Of a stretch of DNA of 62,569 bases, positions 34,575-48,755 are shown piece by piece; positions within the stretch are counted from its first letter, which is position 1; each line of letters opens with the position of its first letter. The DNA is from Seison nebaliae (taxonomy: Eukaryota > Rotifera > Pararotatoria > Seisonacea > Seisonidae), in contig JALJEE010000946.1 in NCBI GenBank assembly GCA_023231475.1, positions 1 through 62,569 of the forward strand, read 5' to 3'. Below the pieces are notes generated by a model that had not been told where the DNA came from, made no database searches, and saw nothing but the letters and a program-made list of their open reading frames with translations. Position numbers and translations under genes: made by a program.

Positions 34575-36191
34575 ATGTTACAATCGATGTCGATGTTGAA
34601 ACCGGGAGCGGAAGAGGACAAAGCAGAGAATGCGAGAACAACGGCATTTGTCGGAGCGATTGCCATTGGTGATCTCGTGAAGAGTACGTTGGGACCGAAA
34701 GGTATGGATAAAATCTTGTTGAATGCGAGTGAAAGAGAATTGGGAAAGATTCAAGTGACGAATGATGGTGCCACTATTCTCAGATCGATTGGTGTCGATA
34801 ATCCGATCGCAAAAGTTCTTATCGATATTTCTCGAGTTCAAGATGATGAAGTTGGAGATGGAACAACTTCCGTTACCATTTTCGCCTGCGAATTATTGCG
34901 AGGTGCCGAATCATTGGTCGCTCAACATATCCATCCACAAATCATCATTGAAGGATGGCGACGTGCTTCCAAAATTGCAGTTGATCAATTGAATAGTATT
35001 TGTGGTTCGTACAAGAACGAGGATAAAGATGATCTGGAATTTGAAAAGGAACGTCTTGCTCAAATTGCCATGACAACGTTGAGTTCGAAGATTCTTCAAC
35101 ATCTCAAAGAATTTTTCGCAAATTTGGCTGTTGACGCTATTCTGAGGTTGAAGGGAAGTGGGAATTTGGAAGCGATTCATATTATAAAAAAATTGGGAGG
35201 AAATTTACAAGATTCTTTTCTAGACGATGGTTTCTTACTCGATAAGAAAGTTGGATTGTATCAACCAAAACGAATGGAAAATTGTGACATTCTCATCGCC
35301 AATACACCGATGGACACGGACAAAATAAAAGTGTTTGGTTCGAGAGTGCGTGTAGATGGAATTAGTAAATTGGCAGAGATCGAGAAAGTGGAGAAAGTGA
35401 AAATGAGAGAGAAAGTGGAGAAGATTCTCAATCACAAATGTAATGTTTTTATTAACCGTCAATTGATTTATAATTATCCTGAACAATTGTTCGCTGACGC
35501 TAAAGTGATGGCAATCGAACATGCCGATTTCGAAGGTGTTGAACGTTTGGCATTGGTTACTGGTGGGGAAATCGTTTCCACCTTCGATCAACCCGACAAA
35601 GTACGTTTAGGTCATTGTGATGTGATTGAAGAGGTGATGATAGGAGAAGATAAACTTCTCAAATTTTCCGGAGTTAAATTAGGAGAAGCGTGCACTATCG
35701 TCATTCGAGGTGCTACTCAACAGATTCTCGATGAAGCAGAACGTGCACTTCATGACGCTTTGTGTGTCCTTCAACAAACCGTTAAAGATTCAAACGTCAT
35801 TTATGGCGGGGGTTGGGCTGAAGTTCGATTGGCTTTAGCGATTAAAGAAGAAGCGAAGAAATTGGCAAGTAAAGAAGCGATCGCTATGGAAAGTTTTGCG
35901 AACGCTCTTCTTCAACTCCCAACAACGATCGCTGATAACGGTGGTTATGATAGCGCTGAATTAATTACGAAATTAATAGCACAACATTCAAATAATAAAG
36001 ATTCTTTATTCGGACTCAATATGGATTGTGGTGATATTGGCGATATGAAAGAGTTGGGAATTCTCGAATGTCAGAAAGTGAAACGACAAATGATCGTTTC
36101 AGCAGCAGAAGCAGCTGAGATGATTCTCCGAGTTGACAACATCATCCGATGTGCTCCACGTCCACGTCAAAAAGACAATCGACCATGTTAA
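34575..36191 (+). CDS. CCT2: T-complex protein 1 subunit beta (CCT2)
   Basis: An intronless 538-residue frame, matching the family length. It is highly conserved from end to end. The ATP-site elements are [25 protein letters not shown] and [11 protein letters not shown]. The beta-subunit-specific stretches are [71 protein letters not shown] and [13 protein letters not shown]. It forms one of eight distinct subunits of the cytosolic TRiC/CCT ring that folds actin, tubulin and WD40 proteins. Family members usually have GGG followed by C in YGGGCSE; here it reads YGGGWAEVR. The start ATG gives [15 protein letters not shown]; a second in-frame ATG two codons before LKPG is possible. Confidence 0.97.
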   Translation: MLQSMSMLKPGAEEDKAENARTTAFVGAIAIGDLVKSTLGPKGMDKILLNASERELGKIQVTNDGATILRSIGVDNPIAKVLIDISRVQDDEVGDGTTSVTIFACELLRGAESLVAQHIHPQIIIEGWRRASKIAVDQLNSICGSYKNEDKDDLEFEKERLAQIAMTTLSSKILQHLKEFFANLAVDAILRLKGSGNLEAIHIIKKLGGNLQDSFLDDGFLLDKKVGLYQPKRMENCDILIANTPMDTDKIKVFGSRVRVDGISKLAEIEKVEKVKMREKVEKILNHKCNVFINRQLIYNYPEQLFADAKVMAIEHADFEGVERLALVTGGEIVSTFDQPDKVRLGHCDVIEEVMIGEDKLLKFSGVKLGEACTIVIRGATQQILDEAERALHDALCVLQQTVKDSNVIYGGGWAEVRLALAIKEEAKKLASKEAIAMESFANALLQLPTTIADNGGYDSAELITKLIAQHSNNKDSLFGLNMDCGDIGDMKELGILECQKVKRQMIVSAAEAAEMILRVDNIIRCAPRPRQKDNRPC

Positions 36192-36415
36192 TCTGAACTG
36201 ACAATGGAAATAAATTAAAGAATAAATTTATCAAATTCTTGTTTACCGTTCGGAATAATTTTTCTCATGAGAATAATAATTTATAAAAAGTAAAATTAAA
36301 ATTCTTTTTCTTTCTCCACTTTTTTTACTAATCGTTTTCCGTTTACTACTAATGGTGAAAGATGTTTGAATAAATTTTCTTCTTTATTTTATCAGACTCT
36401 TCTCTTTCTCTTCAT

Positions 36416-37817
36416 ATGTCGACGAAGGCCGAGAGGAAAGCAGCAAAATTGCTGCGACGGAAACAATTATTGGAACAGCGTCCTGAAACTCAACAGGTGA
36501 AGTTAGTAGATGGTAGTAATAATGGCGACATCAAAGACAAAAATGATGTTGGTGCATCTGGAAAGATGGTTGGGGAATTGGAGAAATCGTTAAACGATTC
36601 CACGACAGTTATGGAGATTGAGGATAATAAATTATTTTTGTTAAATTATTTTATTAGAAATTGAAGAATTATTTTATTTTTATTCTCTTTTCTCCAGTGG
36701 CGATGTCGAACATTGTTTTATTCAATTAACATTTTCGGATCGATGTGATGGAACGTTGTCACCGAATCATCGATGTCGATTATTACTTTCAGCCCTTTAT
36801 TTGGTTAGCAGATGAAGCGTTTGTTCCATTATTTCACTTTTCTAGTTTATTGATGTAGATCGGATCGAATCATATTCAGAAATCATTAAATTATTTCAGT
36901 TATCAATCAGGTTTTTTCCATTATAAATTTCGGTTATCTTATCACTTTGTAGTTATTACAAGAAATATGTTCAGTTGAATTCGGGTCAATTTAACATCCT
37001 TCACTTGTATCGACAAGAATTAGACATGAAAAAGAAAGATTCAATCAAATCCATTCAAACGCATATGAAGGAATGGATCAAACAATTTGCATCGATTCGA
37101 ATGCGACTTCCACAAACTGCCATTTCTAATTATGCAATTGATAATATTAAAATATATAAAACATTTCTCATATTTGGCAAGTTAAACTTCAATATATCAT
37201 CCACATTCCATCATTCCTTCTCTAATTTAGATCGTCGATTATTTTGGATATTATGAAAATGATGAACGAGGAATGTCTGGGAAAGATGAAACCAATTTGT
37301 TTATATATTGTCAATGCGGATGAATATGAAAACGAAAATAAACTGAAGGAACTAGTTGAAAAGTCGTACGGAATCGATATTATCAATTTGTCGTTGTCAG
37401 ATGTTCAGGATGTGTTACCCAGAGTGGACCGCATCTTAGTGGAAGTTGATGGTATTACAAATGATGGTTCGGTCATTGCTCCCACAGGAGTGGCCGTCTT
37501 GGCATTGGAAGCGAAGGAACAATCCAAATCTATAATATTCATTTGTGAAACTTTCAAATTTACAGAGGAGATAAATGAACGAAAGTCGAAAAATAGAAGG
37601 AAAAACGGTTTTTTTTCATAGTCATCTTCCTAGTCATTGAAGATTTTTAGGTGAAATCATCTCTCCTCAACTCACTACCAATTCATGTGTACTTTCTGAA
37701 GTCGGATTCCTTCCCGTCCACACCGCTGTCAATACCATTCGCTCCAAATCAAATGGACAACGCAAATTTGATGCTTACATCCATAACATGATATTTTGGG
37801 ACCAAGACGAAACTTGA
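36416..37817 (+). CDS. EIF2B4: Translation initiation factor eIF2B subunit delta, divergent
   Basis: Exons 36416-36639, 36698-36803, 36846-36910, 36953-37180, 37231-37607 and 37651-37817 join in phase to 388 residues (introns 42-58 nt). The N-terminus is basic (MSTKAERKAAKLLRRKQLLE), like the delta subunit. After a helical domain, the Rossmann-like half contains FGKSSIILDIM (for YGCSSLV..I), DRILVEVDGITNDGSVIAPTG, AVLALEAKEQSKSIIFICETFKF and a C-terminal LSEVGFLPVHTAVNTIRSK (for ITELGMIPcSSVPVVLR). eIF2B is the guanine-nucleotide exchange factor for eIF2 and the target of the integrated stress response. The sequence is poorly conserved and much shorter than the roughly 520 residues of the human protein. 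Delta fits better than alpha or beta because of CETFKF and the N-terminus. Confidence 0.78.
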
Positions 37818-38954
37818 AGAAAGAAGTTGGATCGCTTTGCAGAAAACTATTTTTTCCATTAGACAAATGAAAGAAAGTTTATCGTTCGTTACTTTACGAG
37901 AACAGACAGTTAATTATCGACGTCATCAGTGTAATCAAAATACATCAGTTTTCCGAAGGAATTTTAATTGATTCTTTAGAAGTGATAAACTATTGGAAAT
38001 TTTATTCTTTCACAAACTCTTTACATATAAGAACACTTGTTCTTAATGCTTCTTAATGGTAATGTAACATTTTTCCTATCTTCATGATTTTTTGCAGTCA
38101 AACTGAAGATGCGAATATGTGCCACCCCCTGGTAAGTTTTAAAATTATTTTACATTATCTGTCGATAATTTATCATCATTTATTGAATAACCAAAAATTT
38201 AGTGAGAACAATATAGTTATCAAACTTTATTCATAGAAAATTTTGCGCTTCAATTAATTTCTATGAGCAAGTTCCATCTGAAGACTAACATTTTTATATA
38301 TGTATATATTTAAAACATCTTTTCCCAATAAGAACAGGTTTGGTTATCCTTTGTTAACAAATTCTTGCTCACTCATGTGAAATAAGAACTGTCCTCCCAT
38401 ACATTTCATTCATCCATACTTCATCCATACAATTGCCATTTTAATAATAGTCTTTTATAGAGTTCTATTATAATAGTTATTTTAAATTCTTTGCACATTT
38501 ATGTTTTTTCTGTTTTTTATTTATTAATTATACGACAATATTCTCATAAACAATTAAGAAAAAAAATTCGAAATCAATCCGAACTGACTGACGATTCATG
38601 AAACTTAAAAAAAAAATTAGAGACAATCAGAAATTTCCACGTTTCACTTCCACTTTTGAGGAGTCTTATTATAATCTCCCTTCTTTTCTTTATTTACCTC
38701 GCTTAACTTATTCTACAGATAAGTAGATTAATTAGAACAGATTAATTCTTTAGAATGAAATTAAGGAAATTTTTTTTTGAATTTTTTATTTTTCAAATAT
38801 TGAATTTATATTTATTGAAATATTTACTGATGACGAAATATTAGAGTACTCTAATAATCACTGAATTTATTATGATCGAGCATATTTTTGGAATTGCAAT
38901 TGGAAAGATGGGGAAAGAGGTTTGATTGGTGAAAAATTGTAAATAAAATTCTTA
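37818..38954. other. Intergenic, nothing recognised
   Basis: AT-rich spacer after eIF2B delta. No supported feature. Confidence 0.45.
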
Positions 38955-39341
38955 ATGTTCTTTAAGTCAGAAAAATGTTTGGTGAGGACCGCATACCATA
39001 ATAATCTCGAACATGGTCCAGAATCGATCTTTCAGATTCAAGCATTTATACGATTAACGAATCCATTCCTTGCAACGAGGGAAACTCCATATAAAATTCC
39101 TACGATTCTATTTGCAAATATGATCGGAAAAGGAACCAGATCCGTAAGAGAAAAGAGAAACGATCTATTAAAGCGACGACAGCAACCGAAGAGGCGACGA
39201 ACGGTCGTAGAAAAATATCTATCCATTGCTAGGAAAGAGTTCGATGGAGCGACAAAAACACAATTGTGTTCGAATAGTGGCTGCACTAACATGGTGAATA
39301 AATTGATTTTTGTTCGAGGAGGAAAGAATTTGACTCGATAA
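38955..39341 (+). other. Unassigned open frame, arginine/lysine-rich
   Basis: A 128-codon open frame with a basic segment (KRRQQPKRRRT) and three cysteines near its end (CSNSGCTN). No family is recognised. It sits among retrotransposon debris, so it may be part of a decayed element rather than a host gene. Confidence 0.25.
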
Positions 39342-39454
39342 ACGAACAAGAAATAAGTATGACAAAAAGAAGACCGAATATTATCGAGAGAAGGAGACAA
39401 TTTGGTTGAAAGATTAGAAATTTGACTACATATTGTAGAAAGTGTTATGTTCTT

Positions 39455-40060
39455 CTACTGATTCACCGATATACGTAAGTTACCCAATGTTTCATTGGTG
39501 AATAATAACACATCCAATAGAGTCTGATTAGAAGTGGAAAACAACAGTATATCGTCGGCGTCCGCATGTGAAGCGTTTTGACGTATAGTCTTTATTTGTA
39601 TATAAATGGTCCTATGAAAAGAGGTCAACATGATGAAAACGGGGTTGAACGCGTAATAGAATATATACGCAAGTAGCCAATTACGCGAACCAGAGAAAAA
39701 GTATACAAACACCGAATTGGAAGCGTTAGCAGTACTTTTCGCCACGGAGTAAAACACTATATAGTCTTTATTTATATAAATGGTGAAATAGGAAATAAAT
39801 ATGAGAGGAAACGACTGTTACTTCCTAAGAAGTATAGAAAAGAATCATAGGTATGACTGTGTCTTCTTGATCAACTGAGTGAGGATCTATAGTCTGGTGA
39901 CTGCTTTTATAGTCGCTCCCCGATCGAAGTATATATATATAGCGATCGAAGTACATCGATGGAGTCAAACGCTCTTGATATGTCGACAAATGAAATATTA
40001 AAGGGGACGGTTCGTTGTTCTATGATAATAGATCAGCAAGGATGTACTCCTCTGGTGTTT
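39455..40060 (-). mobile_element. Non-LTR reverse-transcriptase relic
   Basis: On the minus strand, about 39954-39990 reads NISFVDISRAFDSID (RT motif A). About 39537-39568 reads ADADDILLFSTS (the F/YADD catalytic motif, preceded by His-Ala). It is followed by LLFTNETLGNLRISVNQ, the usual helix after motif C. The two parts lie in different frames with stops between them, so this is a dead fragment. Confidence 0.75.
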
Positions 40061-40437
40061 CTTTTGTAAGCACATTGAACTGTGGAGGAATAAATTTCAA
40101 ACTGAAATCTTCCTATAATTGCACGTTCAAAGTCCCGAAAGAAGAACGAATTAACACAGATGGGACGAAAGGAGCTAACCAGAGACGAATCCATTATTTG
40201 TTTCTTGAGGATTTGGATAATCCTAAACTGGAATAGATCATCCGGAAATTCATCATTCAGCAGACAATTGTTGGTGGAAGAAGAACTTACAATTTGTTAG
40301 CCATTGAGGAGGAGGATCAACGACGTCTCTTGACAAAGAATTACATCAAATTTGAGAAGTTTGGTCAACGAGGAGAGAAGATTCGAAGGACCATGACAAT
40401 TCGAAGAAATTATCGAAATACGAGCCCCAATTTTTGA
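40015..40437 (+). pseudogene. Open frame interrupted by one in-frame stop
   Basis: Codons run from 40015 to a TAG at 40234-40236 and then stay open in the same frame to a TGA at 40435-40437, about 140 codons in all. The second half is basic and polar (GGRRTYNLLAIEEEDQRRLL, KIRRTMTIRRNYRN). The product is not recognised. It overlaps the end of an RT relic on the other strand, so transposon origin is likely. Confidence 0.3.
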
Positions 40438-43400
40438 TTATATTTGGTCCCTGTGTCCAATGAACATCCTCATCTGAACATCCTCATCCCCCACAAAAAC
40501 CACCAAGGATTAATAACAATGTTATTAATGATGGTTTAATAACAATTTAGTTAATGTTATGACGTGACCACCATGTAGTCCACACTTAAATGTAATAAAA
40601 TAAGTCTGGGGTCGTCTTAATAATTTGGTGTTTGAAGAAAAAAAACAGTTCGATAACATTTCGGCCTTAAAAGCGGAAATTGTCCGGTCCTGGGAAAAAG
40701 TTTACCAGCATTTTATTAATAAACTGATTAAAACGTTTGAAAAAAGAATTTCTTACGTTTTAGAAAAGAAGGGAAATGCTTATGACCATTAATTTTAAAA
40801 AACTTATCTTTTTTTTTAAAGTTTTGAGAAAAATAAACCTGAATTTTCAATTGCCAATGCAAAATGATAGTATTTAAAGTTTTGAAGAAGAGTATGGTAG
40901 TATAAACAGAAGGAAATGAAATACAAGAGGAAGATGTCGGGATAATCAATTGACGAGTTATCTCCCATAGCGATTGTCTTCTTTCAGATGATGACGAACA
41001 ATCAAAGCCTTAGAATTGTGTCTTGACCTACAGCTCAATTTAGACCTGAAATGGTGTGGAAAAAAACACTGTGAACATGAAACAAAACATGAACCCAGCG
41101 GAATTGGAATTGAGGTAAACGAGAAATTTTAGACTTAGGAACACAATTTTACTGGTGTAAACCGAATGTAAAAATATTGTCGACAGGTCCGAAATGTATG
41201 ATCAATATGAAATAAAACATGAACTATTTAAACCTAATTGATGAATAATAGAATAAAAAAGTTTATTAATTTCAATTATTTCAGTTTATCACATTCACCG
41301 TTAAAAATTAGACTGGTGTGAGTTTTATGGTGATCAATATCTTTCCTCTACGAAATCTCAAAGTTATATTTTGATTAATTTGTCCACGTTTGAAATAATT
41401 TAAAGTTCTTCAAATTAGTGTAGACAATTTTATTTTTTTTCTTATTACATTAAAAATTAATTTCAGAAAAAAATGTTTAGGGGAATTATTAGGAAACTGA
41501 CTAGTTTTAAATGGAAATGTCAGGAAGTTGGAATGGAAACTAATATAATTTGAGAATAGTTTTAGGATACGAGAAGCAATTATACGTCAATCAGAGAGAA
41601 TTTAATTCGAAAATGATTAATGAATTTTATTGTAGGAAAATTATGTTATGGAAGGAATGATTTGAGAGTCCATAATGTAGTAATCTGAATAATGTAAGAT
41701 TCCACCGATTTTGGTGAGAGGAAATGGGATAGAAGATGAGAATAATTTTCCATTTTTCCTTCCATTCTATAATATCGTGTTAGTAGCAGGTTGGTATGAT
41801 AATGATAATATCCATGAATTGGATGAATGAATCGTGAATTATTCTTGAATATCATATATCGGATCTGCTAAACGGAAAATTATGTTTTTCGTCCATGAAG
41901 GTCCATCAAATTTCCAACAAATTTCCATCAGCATATTTTAGGGGGGAACTGAAGCGAGAATTTTGGAGAGAAATAGTTGCCTGGTCTGAAGGCGATAGTG
42001 TCCAGGATTTGAATGCTTCTTCTTCAAACTAGTTAGCGAACAGGATCAAAGTTGACAATTAATAGGGAATATGTCAAATGAAAAGGAGAGTTTGCTTATA
42101 CACAATATTGACTTTCAATCATCTTAATTTGTTCGTTAATTGGAGAATATTAGATTCCTGAAGCGCATCATACTCTAAGCAATAATTTATCATGTAATAA
42201 ATTGATTCTACTTTCGTTCATTATTCAATCATGTTGAAAAAAATGTATTATTTCAAATAGTCATCATGAATTCTTCATCGTTTGCATTTTAGGCCAAAAA
42301 TACTCTCAACTCACCCGTAGTATATTTCGTATTCAAATTAGAGAAAATTCAATAAGAATTTCTCTCCATCCTTTTTCTCATAAAAATTATTTTTTTTCAC
42401 TTTCTATTATTTGTCTATCTAATTTATTATAAACTTCAACTCCACCGATATCAACCGTGGAATAGATCGAACTGAATCTTTCTCGAAAGTAGGATTCGAA
42501 AGCAAATTGTGTTGGAAAGACTTGAAATTTTGTTCTATTTATCCATCACATTCTATCATAATTTATCCATCAAAATTCAACTACAGATATGTCTTCTGAA
42601 ACAGACATCCTCTCCAATAATCATTCTTCGTTCTCGCTACAATAATTATGTATCATCATATCGATTTTCTCCTCCAGTTCCAACAATTCCAACTTAGTCT
42701 CTCTCATTTCATAGACTCGTTATAATAATCGTATTGCCTCAAAACTATTTTTTATAATTGAGATTATTTACATTTGTCTTCAAAACATATACTGTAATTA
42801 TTAGAGAATAGAGGAAGCAATGTTATCCGGAACGGAACGGAATACAAGCCAAAATAAATCAATCACCAGATAAACAATCTTATCCGAATTCGCCAATTAC
42901 TTTCTAGTAGAATATTCTTAAGATAAGTTTGAAATTTTCAAGAATATTCTTTTCGATTCCAATACTCCTCATTCTCCCCGAGATTATCATTATCACTGTC
43001 ATTGGCTTTCGCTGTAGTTTTACAAAACTACTGTCTCAAGTAGTTGTATCAAATCAACTCCCACCAATTGATTTGTCTCGATGAGTGTCATATGAATTTA
43101 GTTACATCCTATATTTGATGAGAATATTTTGATAAGTTTACTTCTTTTTAAGTAAATGTATTATGTAATCTTCACCAATTATCGGGGAGATATAAGAGTT
43201 AGAATGAAGGCTGAATCAAATGGAAATGAATAAGTGATGAAGATATCGAGGTATCATGCATTAGGTATTATAAATTGATGTGGAAGATGAAATAAATCGA
43301 GAACTGAGCACTTGAAATAAAAGAAAGTTGAAGGAGTTTTAATAGTAAATGAACAGCAACTAAATTTCTTCAAAGTAATCAATTTGTCGGTGTTTGAAAA

Positions 43401-46400
43401 CAATCTTTTTCTTTGAAGAATACTTTAAGCATTTCATATGGGCGAGAAGAAGAGCATGAAAGTCTGTTAAAAAATAAATTATTTCAAAATTTTTTCCTCC
43501 TGTTTTATTTCTTTAGATTTCCTCCGACTATATATATAATTCTTCTCGAAAACGCAATATGTTTCAATTCGCCTAACATTATTGAGATGGTCCATGTATA
43601 GTGGAATGATTGTCTATATTTATTTTGAGAAACAAGTCTTTGCCCGGTTACTTGAGAGGAATATAATGAAAAATTTCATTCACCACGCAACCATAAAAAT
43701 AAATAAAATCAAGTTCCACTATTCGTATCGTCGGCGACAAGTTCGTGTAATACGAAGAATGATTAAAAAATAATATTATTCTTACAAAAAAAAGAGAACA
43801 TCATTTGTTTCCGATCAATGAAGGAGGTTGAAAAGTGTTTCTATGAAAAATTGGTTGACGGTTTTTTCTTCATCCTGCATAAATTTTTCCAAAAATGGCA
43901 ACAAAACCATGATTTCCTCCCCACTCAAACGGTGATTTCCTCGTCCACTTTTTTCATTATGGAATTTTCCTCATTGACTTTTTTCATTAATATCTGTCTC
44001 TATTTTTCTTTTTTCGTGAGGAAAAATTGCAAATCAGGACTTCCAGATAGCGGAAATATCATCGTGGAAGTTAAAGTTGTAGAATTTTCAGTAATATTCG
44101 ATATCGCAATTATGAGATAAAAACGAGAAAGGTTGAACTTCAACAGTTGAAGTTGAGATTAAACTGTGTTCTTCAAAATGACGAAAGAAGTTTGTGTATA
44201 TTTCAAAATGGTGGAAGGAAGTGAAATAGGTGAGAAGGTTAATGATAGACTGAACAAGGTGTAAATTAGTCTAATGTCGGAATAATTAAATTGTATTTTT
44301 GAGGAAAAAAAGTGATCGAGGAAAATTCGATTCAATAGGCTATTTTGTGAGGAACATTTAATAATGAAAAAAGTAGATGGGGAATCCGTAATGAAAGAAA
44401 TGAGTGAAGAAATCACCGTTTAACTCTGTTTAACTAAATTCTATATAGGGTGAGAAAATGTCCGTGATTCAAAAAATGTTCAAATCATCTAATAACAATC
44501 CTATATAATTGTATTTTCTTTTCAACAAAACTTTTCCCATAAATTTCTTTTGAAACTTTTACGAACAAACTAGTAATAAGAATAATGCACGAGATTTGAA
44601 AGAACAAGAAGGAATTAGCGAAAAGGAAAAAGAAGAAGAGATTAAGAAATGAATTCTCAAGAATCTTGGTTGTTGCTTTCGAATTTTTTATAATAACTCT
44701 AATGTTCATTATCGAAAGGTTTATAAAAGTAAAGTAATTGAAGTTATATGATAAGTCAATACTTTACAGATGAGTTAACTGATCAACGAGCAGTAGGAAG
44801 AATAGAAAACAGTCATCAATGACTGATGTGAATTGATCATATCGTTCTTTCAAGTGAGTTGTAGGGTAACAGTGAGGGGAGAATTGGGAGTAAGAACAAT
44901 TGAAGGAAAAGGGAGAAGTTGTTTATCTCACAATATTCTACAAAACATACTTCTTTTCTTCATGAACAAGTGAGAGAACGTGTTTTATGGTATTCTTCCT
45001 TCTTAAAGATTCGAAGAGATTGGGTCAATTGATGAGGTTGAAATACGAACATGTTCTTGTGCACTTTCAGAAATGATGTTGTTAGGCGAACGTTGATGGA
45101 ACACCCACTCATTTATACTACGAATTATAATAAGATTATTACAAAGGAATTAGTTGAACAGTTGGATAATTTGTGTCAGTAGGTGAAATTGTTTCATTTA
45201 CTTTCATGCAGATAAAGGAAGAAAACCCGAAAATTTCTTAAATCTATCTTCACATCTTTCAAGGTAATTATTAGATGTAGGAGAAATGAGAAGGGTAATA
45301 TCTGATTGATACTATGAAGTGCAAGAAAAACAATATCATTTGGATGTAACTGGATATTTATGTATGTTTTTCCTCTTCCCTTGTTGGTTATTGCAGTGCT
45401 GTTCATAACCATTATCTGGCTGATTGCCATAACCCGAAAAAAATTAAGCTATTACATCCTCTAAATTGGACATGTTGGGTTTTCGAGTGGATAGTCAGTT
45501 CGAAGTGATGTTACGTCAAAAAGGAAATAATCTTTTTCAAAGATAAGGAAACATGGACGAACATCATCAACTTCGCCCCATTCACCAATATACAATCATT
45601 CTTCATGAAAATTCGACTCCTTCTTCCTTCATTGACATTTCGAGTGACCATTTCCAACCAGAAAACAATTGGATCCAATTAGAAGATTGAATTATTTCAC
45701 TTTTATTTTTCCCCGGCCCAAACTGACACCACGACTAATTTTTAGTAGCATCCGATTAAGTTTAACTGTAATAATGTATATTAATTATTCCTAACAAACA
45801 AATCTAATAAAATTTCCACAGTAATGGAGCAAAATTTAATAAAGAAAAGTATCCTGCAACCAAATAAGAACAAAAATAAGAAGTTTAGGACACCTCTCTT
45901 CTGGTTACGATTGATTGACGAAGGAATGTTGCAAGGAATGATGGCTGTTTCTTCCATTCCATGTTATTCCTCGAAATAGAATACTTCGACTTGTTAATCG
46001 ACCTTGATAATTATCTATCACGACCGATATGCTTTCCAACATTCATGTCTTCCATATAAACGAAATATGAATTGAAAAAGATTTCAATAGTATTTTACGT
46101 TATAATTTATTATCATACAATCTTTTTCCGTTTTATCGAATGGAAAAATTTTCTTGAAAATATACAAAGTTTTTGGAAGAAGTTTTGGAGTAATTGTAAT
46201 TTTATAAAACAAAAAATTATGAAAGAATATGATTTTAATTTATCTAAAAATATTTCTTATTTTATCAATGTCTAATTATGTAATTATTAATTAGGTTAGA
46301 ATGAAAAAAAAGTACAAAAATTGACAAATGGACATGGAATTAGTTGAGGGAGAGAAGAAGAAGTAATAATAATAATTTATTTTTCCCGTCACCAAAATTG

Positions 46401-48275
46401 TAATAAGTAGAGGCTAAATGGATAATTGGATGTCCTCCATTGTAAGTTATTTTCAAGAGAAGAAATATATTTATCACATTGATAGTTACATTCTCACATT
46501 CGCATATTAGTTAGGGTTAAACATTTACACATAAAACTCATTATCTTCGTCCGTCAATTAACCGAAGATTACTTACAAAGAAATTTTTATATTTACTTTC
46601 AAGTGATGTGTTTAACATAGTAGTTGTGGTGTGAAGGGATGATATTGGCACTGATTATTTTCATGTTTGAAAATGTAAAAAATATTCAAGTGCAGTTGGG
46701 TCAACCAACTTGGTTGATGAAATGCGCCTCTTTCGTCTTGGATAATTGAGAGAACATTGTAAAAACACCTCCATGCATAAATATCAATCTCAGTATTTTG
46801 TGCAGGAATAATGGAGATGTTCCATCATTCGATTAATGAAATTAGTACCAAAAACTTCACATTGATGAACATTCATCTTCTGTTTGTTTAAATTTTCTGA
46901 GAATAATTAGTTAAAAGGAAACTGAATTATTTGGTCAATGCTTCATCTCTTGGTGCTTGCGAATACAACTGATTTTGAGAAAGATCTAATTTTAATTATA
47001 ATAATTCACGCCTAAGACGGCCAACCTTAACAGGTCGCCCATATCCTCCCAACTGACAATTGGGAAAGAAGAATACATGTAACTACTTTCTTATTCATGA
47101 AAGACCTCTTTAACTTTCACCCAACACATATGTATATTCGAATGTTATTCACTCGATAGAGTTAAGTGGGTGAATGCTTCTGGGTAATATCTGTATCAAT
47201 ACCATATCATGAGTTAAGTATGAGTTAAAATACATTGTATAATTTCATAACTGCTTTCTTTCTATATACGAATAAATTTGTAGTTTTCTAATTTGCTTTG
47301 TTTATTTGATGCTTTTTTTATCTACTTTTAAAAGTCATTATAAAGTCATTAAAATGTTATGTACCTCAGACTATAAATATCCTGTCTGTTTTCCAAACTC
47401 AAAATTTATTGTTTCTTTTCTCTCTTAAATGTTCTATTCTTTAACGAAATTTCTTTTGTATCTAAATCTGATGAGTTCTTTACTTATTATGTGTACAATC
47501 GCAGATTATTAGTCTAATTTCAAAATAGACTGTTAATTAATGGAAGACATCAATAAGAGACATCTAAGGGACATTCGACTGAGACATCCAACATAGACTT
47601 TTTAAGGTAATTTCTGATAATATATTGTTGAAAGGAATAATGTTTCGATTAGTCTATAAACGATTCCTTATATGCACAATATAGATATTGAATGAAATGT
47701 TTCGTAACAATTGAAGGAGGAGATTTTGTAAAGAAATCTTGTATTAAATAGACAATGATTGAGGTGTTCGTTGGAGAAATGGGAAGAATTTTTCTTTCAA
47801 TTCCTTCTTTATATCCTCCTTTTTATTAATCTCATATTTAGTTAATTAAGATTAGGATGTTTAATTAAATTGGGAAACTATAATATAGCGATCTAGTGAC
47901 TGAATATAGTGACTAGGAGTTTAGTAATGAGGTATGCTGATCAAATAGGAAAATACGAAATTTTTAATCGGAATTTTTTTCCTTCAAAATTTCCATTAAA
48001 TTAATTGTCACTAATTCTCGGTATTTAGGAGGCGGAAGTGTTTTAGGAACGGTCCCAAAATGAGAGTTTCGTATGGAAATTGACATTCCCATTACAATAG
48101 TATTAAAATAGATGAATTGCGTTCTGTTTTGTCCCAAATGAATCTGAAAAAACCACATGGCCATGACGATGTGTGCTTATGTATTACGTATATAGAAATT
48201 GAAGGATTCATCATTTTAACTGATAGTCCAATATATCAACGATGTTTTGAAGGGTAATCTCGATTATAGTAACAT
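40438..48275. other. Gene-poor region, about 7.8 kb
   Basis: AT-rich with many short frames, none longer than about 100 codons, none with a recognisable domain, and no join that builds a longer protein. No tRNA or rRNA was recognised by eye. Regulatory or non-coding RNA content cannot be excluded. Confidence 0.4.
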
Positions 48276-48730
48276 CAGAATATTCTCGATCATTCCAATC
48301 TATAAAGGACACGGTAAAGATACCAAGGAGGTAAACTCTTATCGTCCTATTTGGGTCGCTAGTCAAATTTAATGGGTTATTGGTTTCTATCTCGAATACG
48401 AAGAAATCATTACGATGTCTTGATCGTGCATACAATAGAACAGTTCGGAGGATGCTCGGTTGTCACAAACCTTTCAATAGAGCATTTATGTTCAGAGAAT
48501 CTGCGAATTGACTACTTTGGCGCTACTCCTGGTGCAGAGGTTTCTGAAAGTAGTTGATTCTGGTGGCAGGTCGACACTTTCAGTTCCGAAATTTTCACAA
48601 CGTGAGAGCTTCTCGTCCCCTCTCAAATTTTTCTGTCGATATTATTAAATTACGTATCCGACTTCACTGGACGATGCGTTAGTGTTTCAACATTATTTCC
48701 TATGTGCCTGAGTGACTCAAGAACCATATT
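48276..48730 (+). mobile_element. Non-LTR reverse-transcriptase relic, plus strand
   Basis: 48280-48360 translates to FSIIPIYKGHGKDTKEVNSY followed by RPI, the K.gd....NYRPI motif at the start of the RT domain. After a stop and a deletion, 48440-48640 gives RRMLGCHKPFNRAFMFRESA, then with a frameshift LALLLVQRFLKVV. That is the usual C-terminal region of LINE polyproteins. The palm domain between them is missing. Confidence 0.65.
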
Positions 48731-48755
48731 GCGACAGGCAAGAATCTTATTTTAA

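Noticed and set aside
39038-39400. 120-codon minus frame
   Set aside because: Antisense to the 38955-39341 frame, with no motif of its own.
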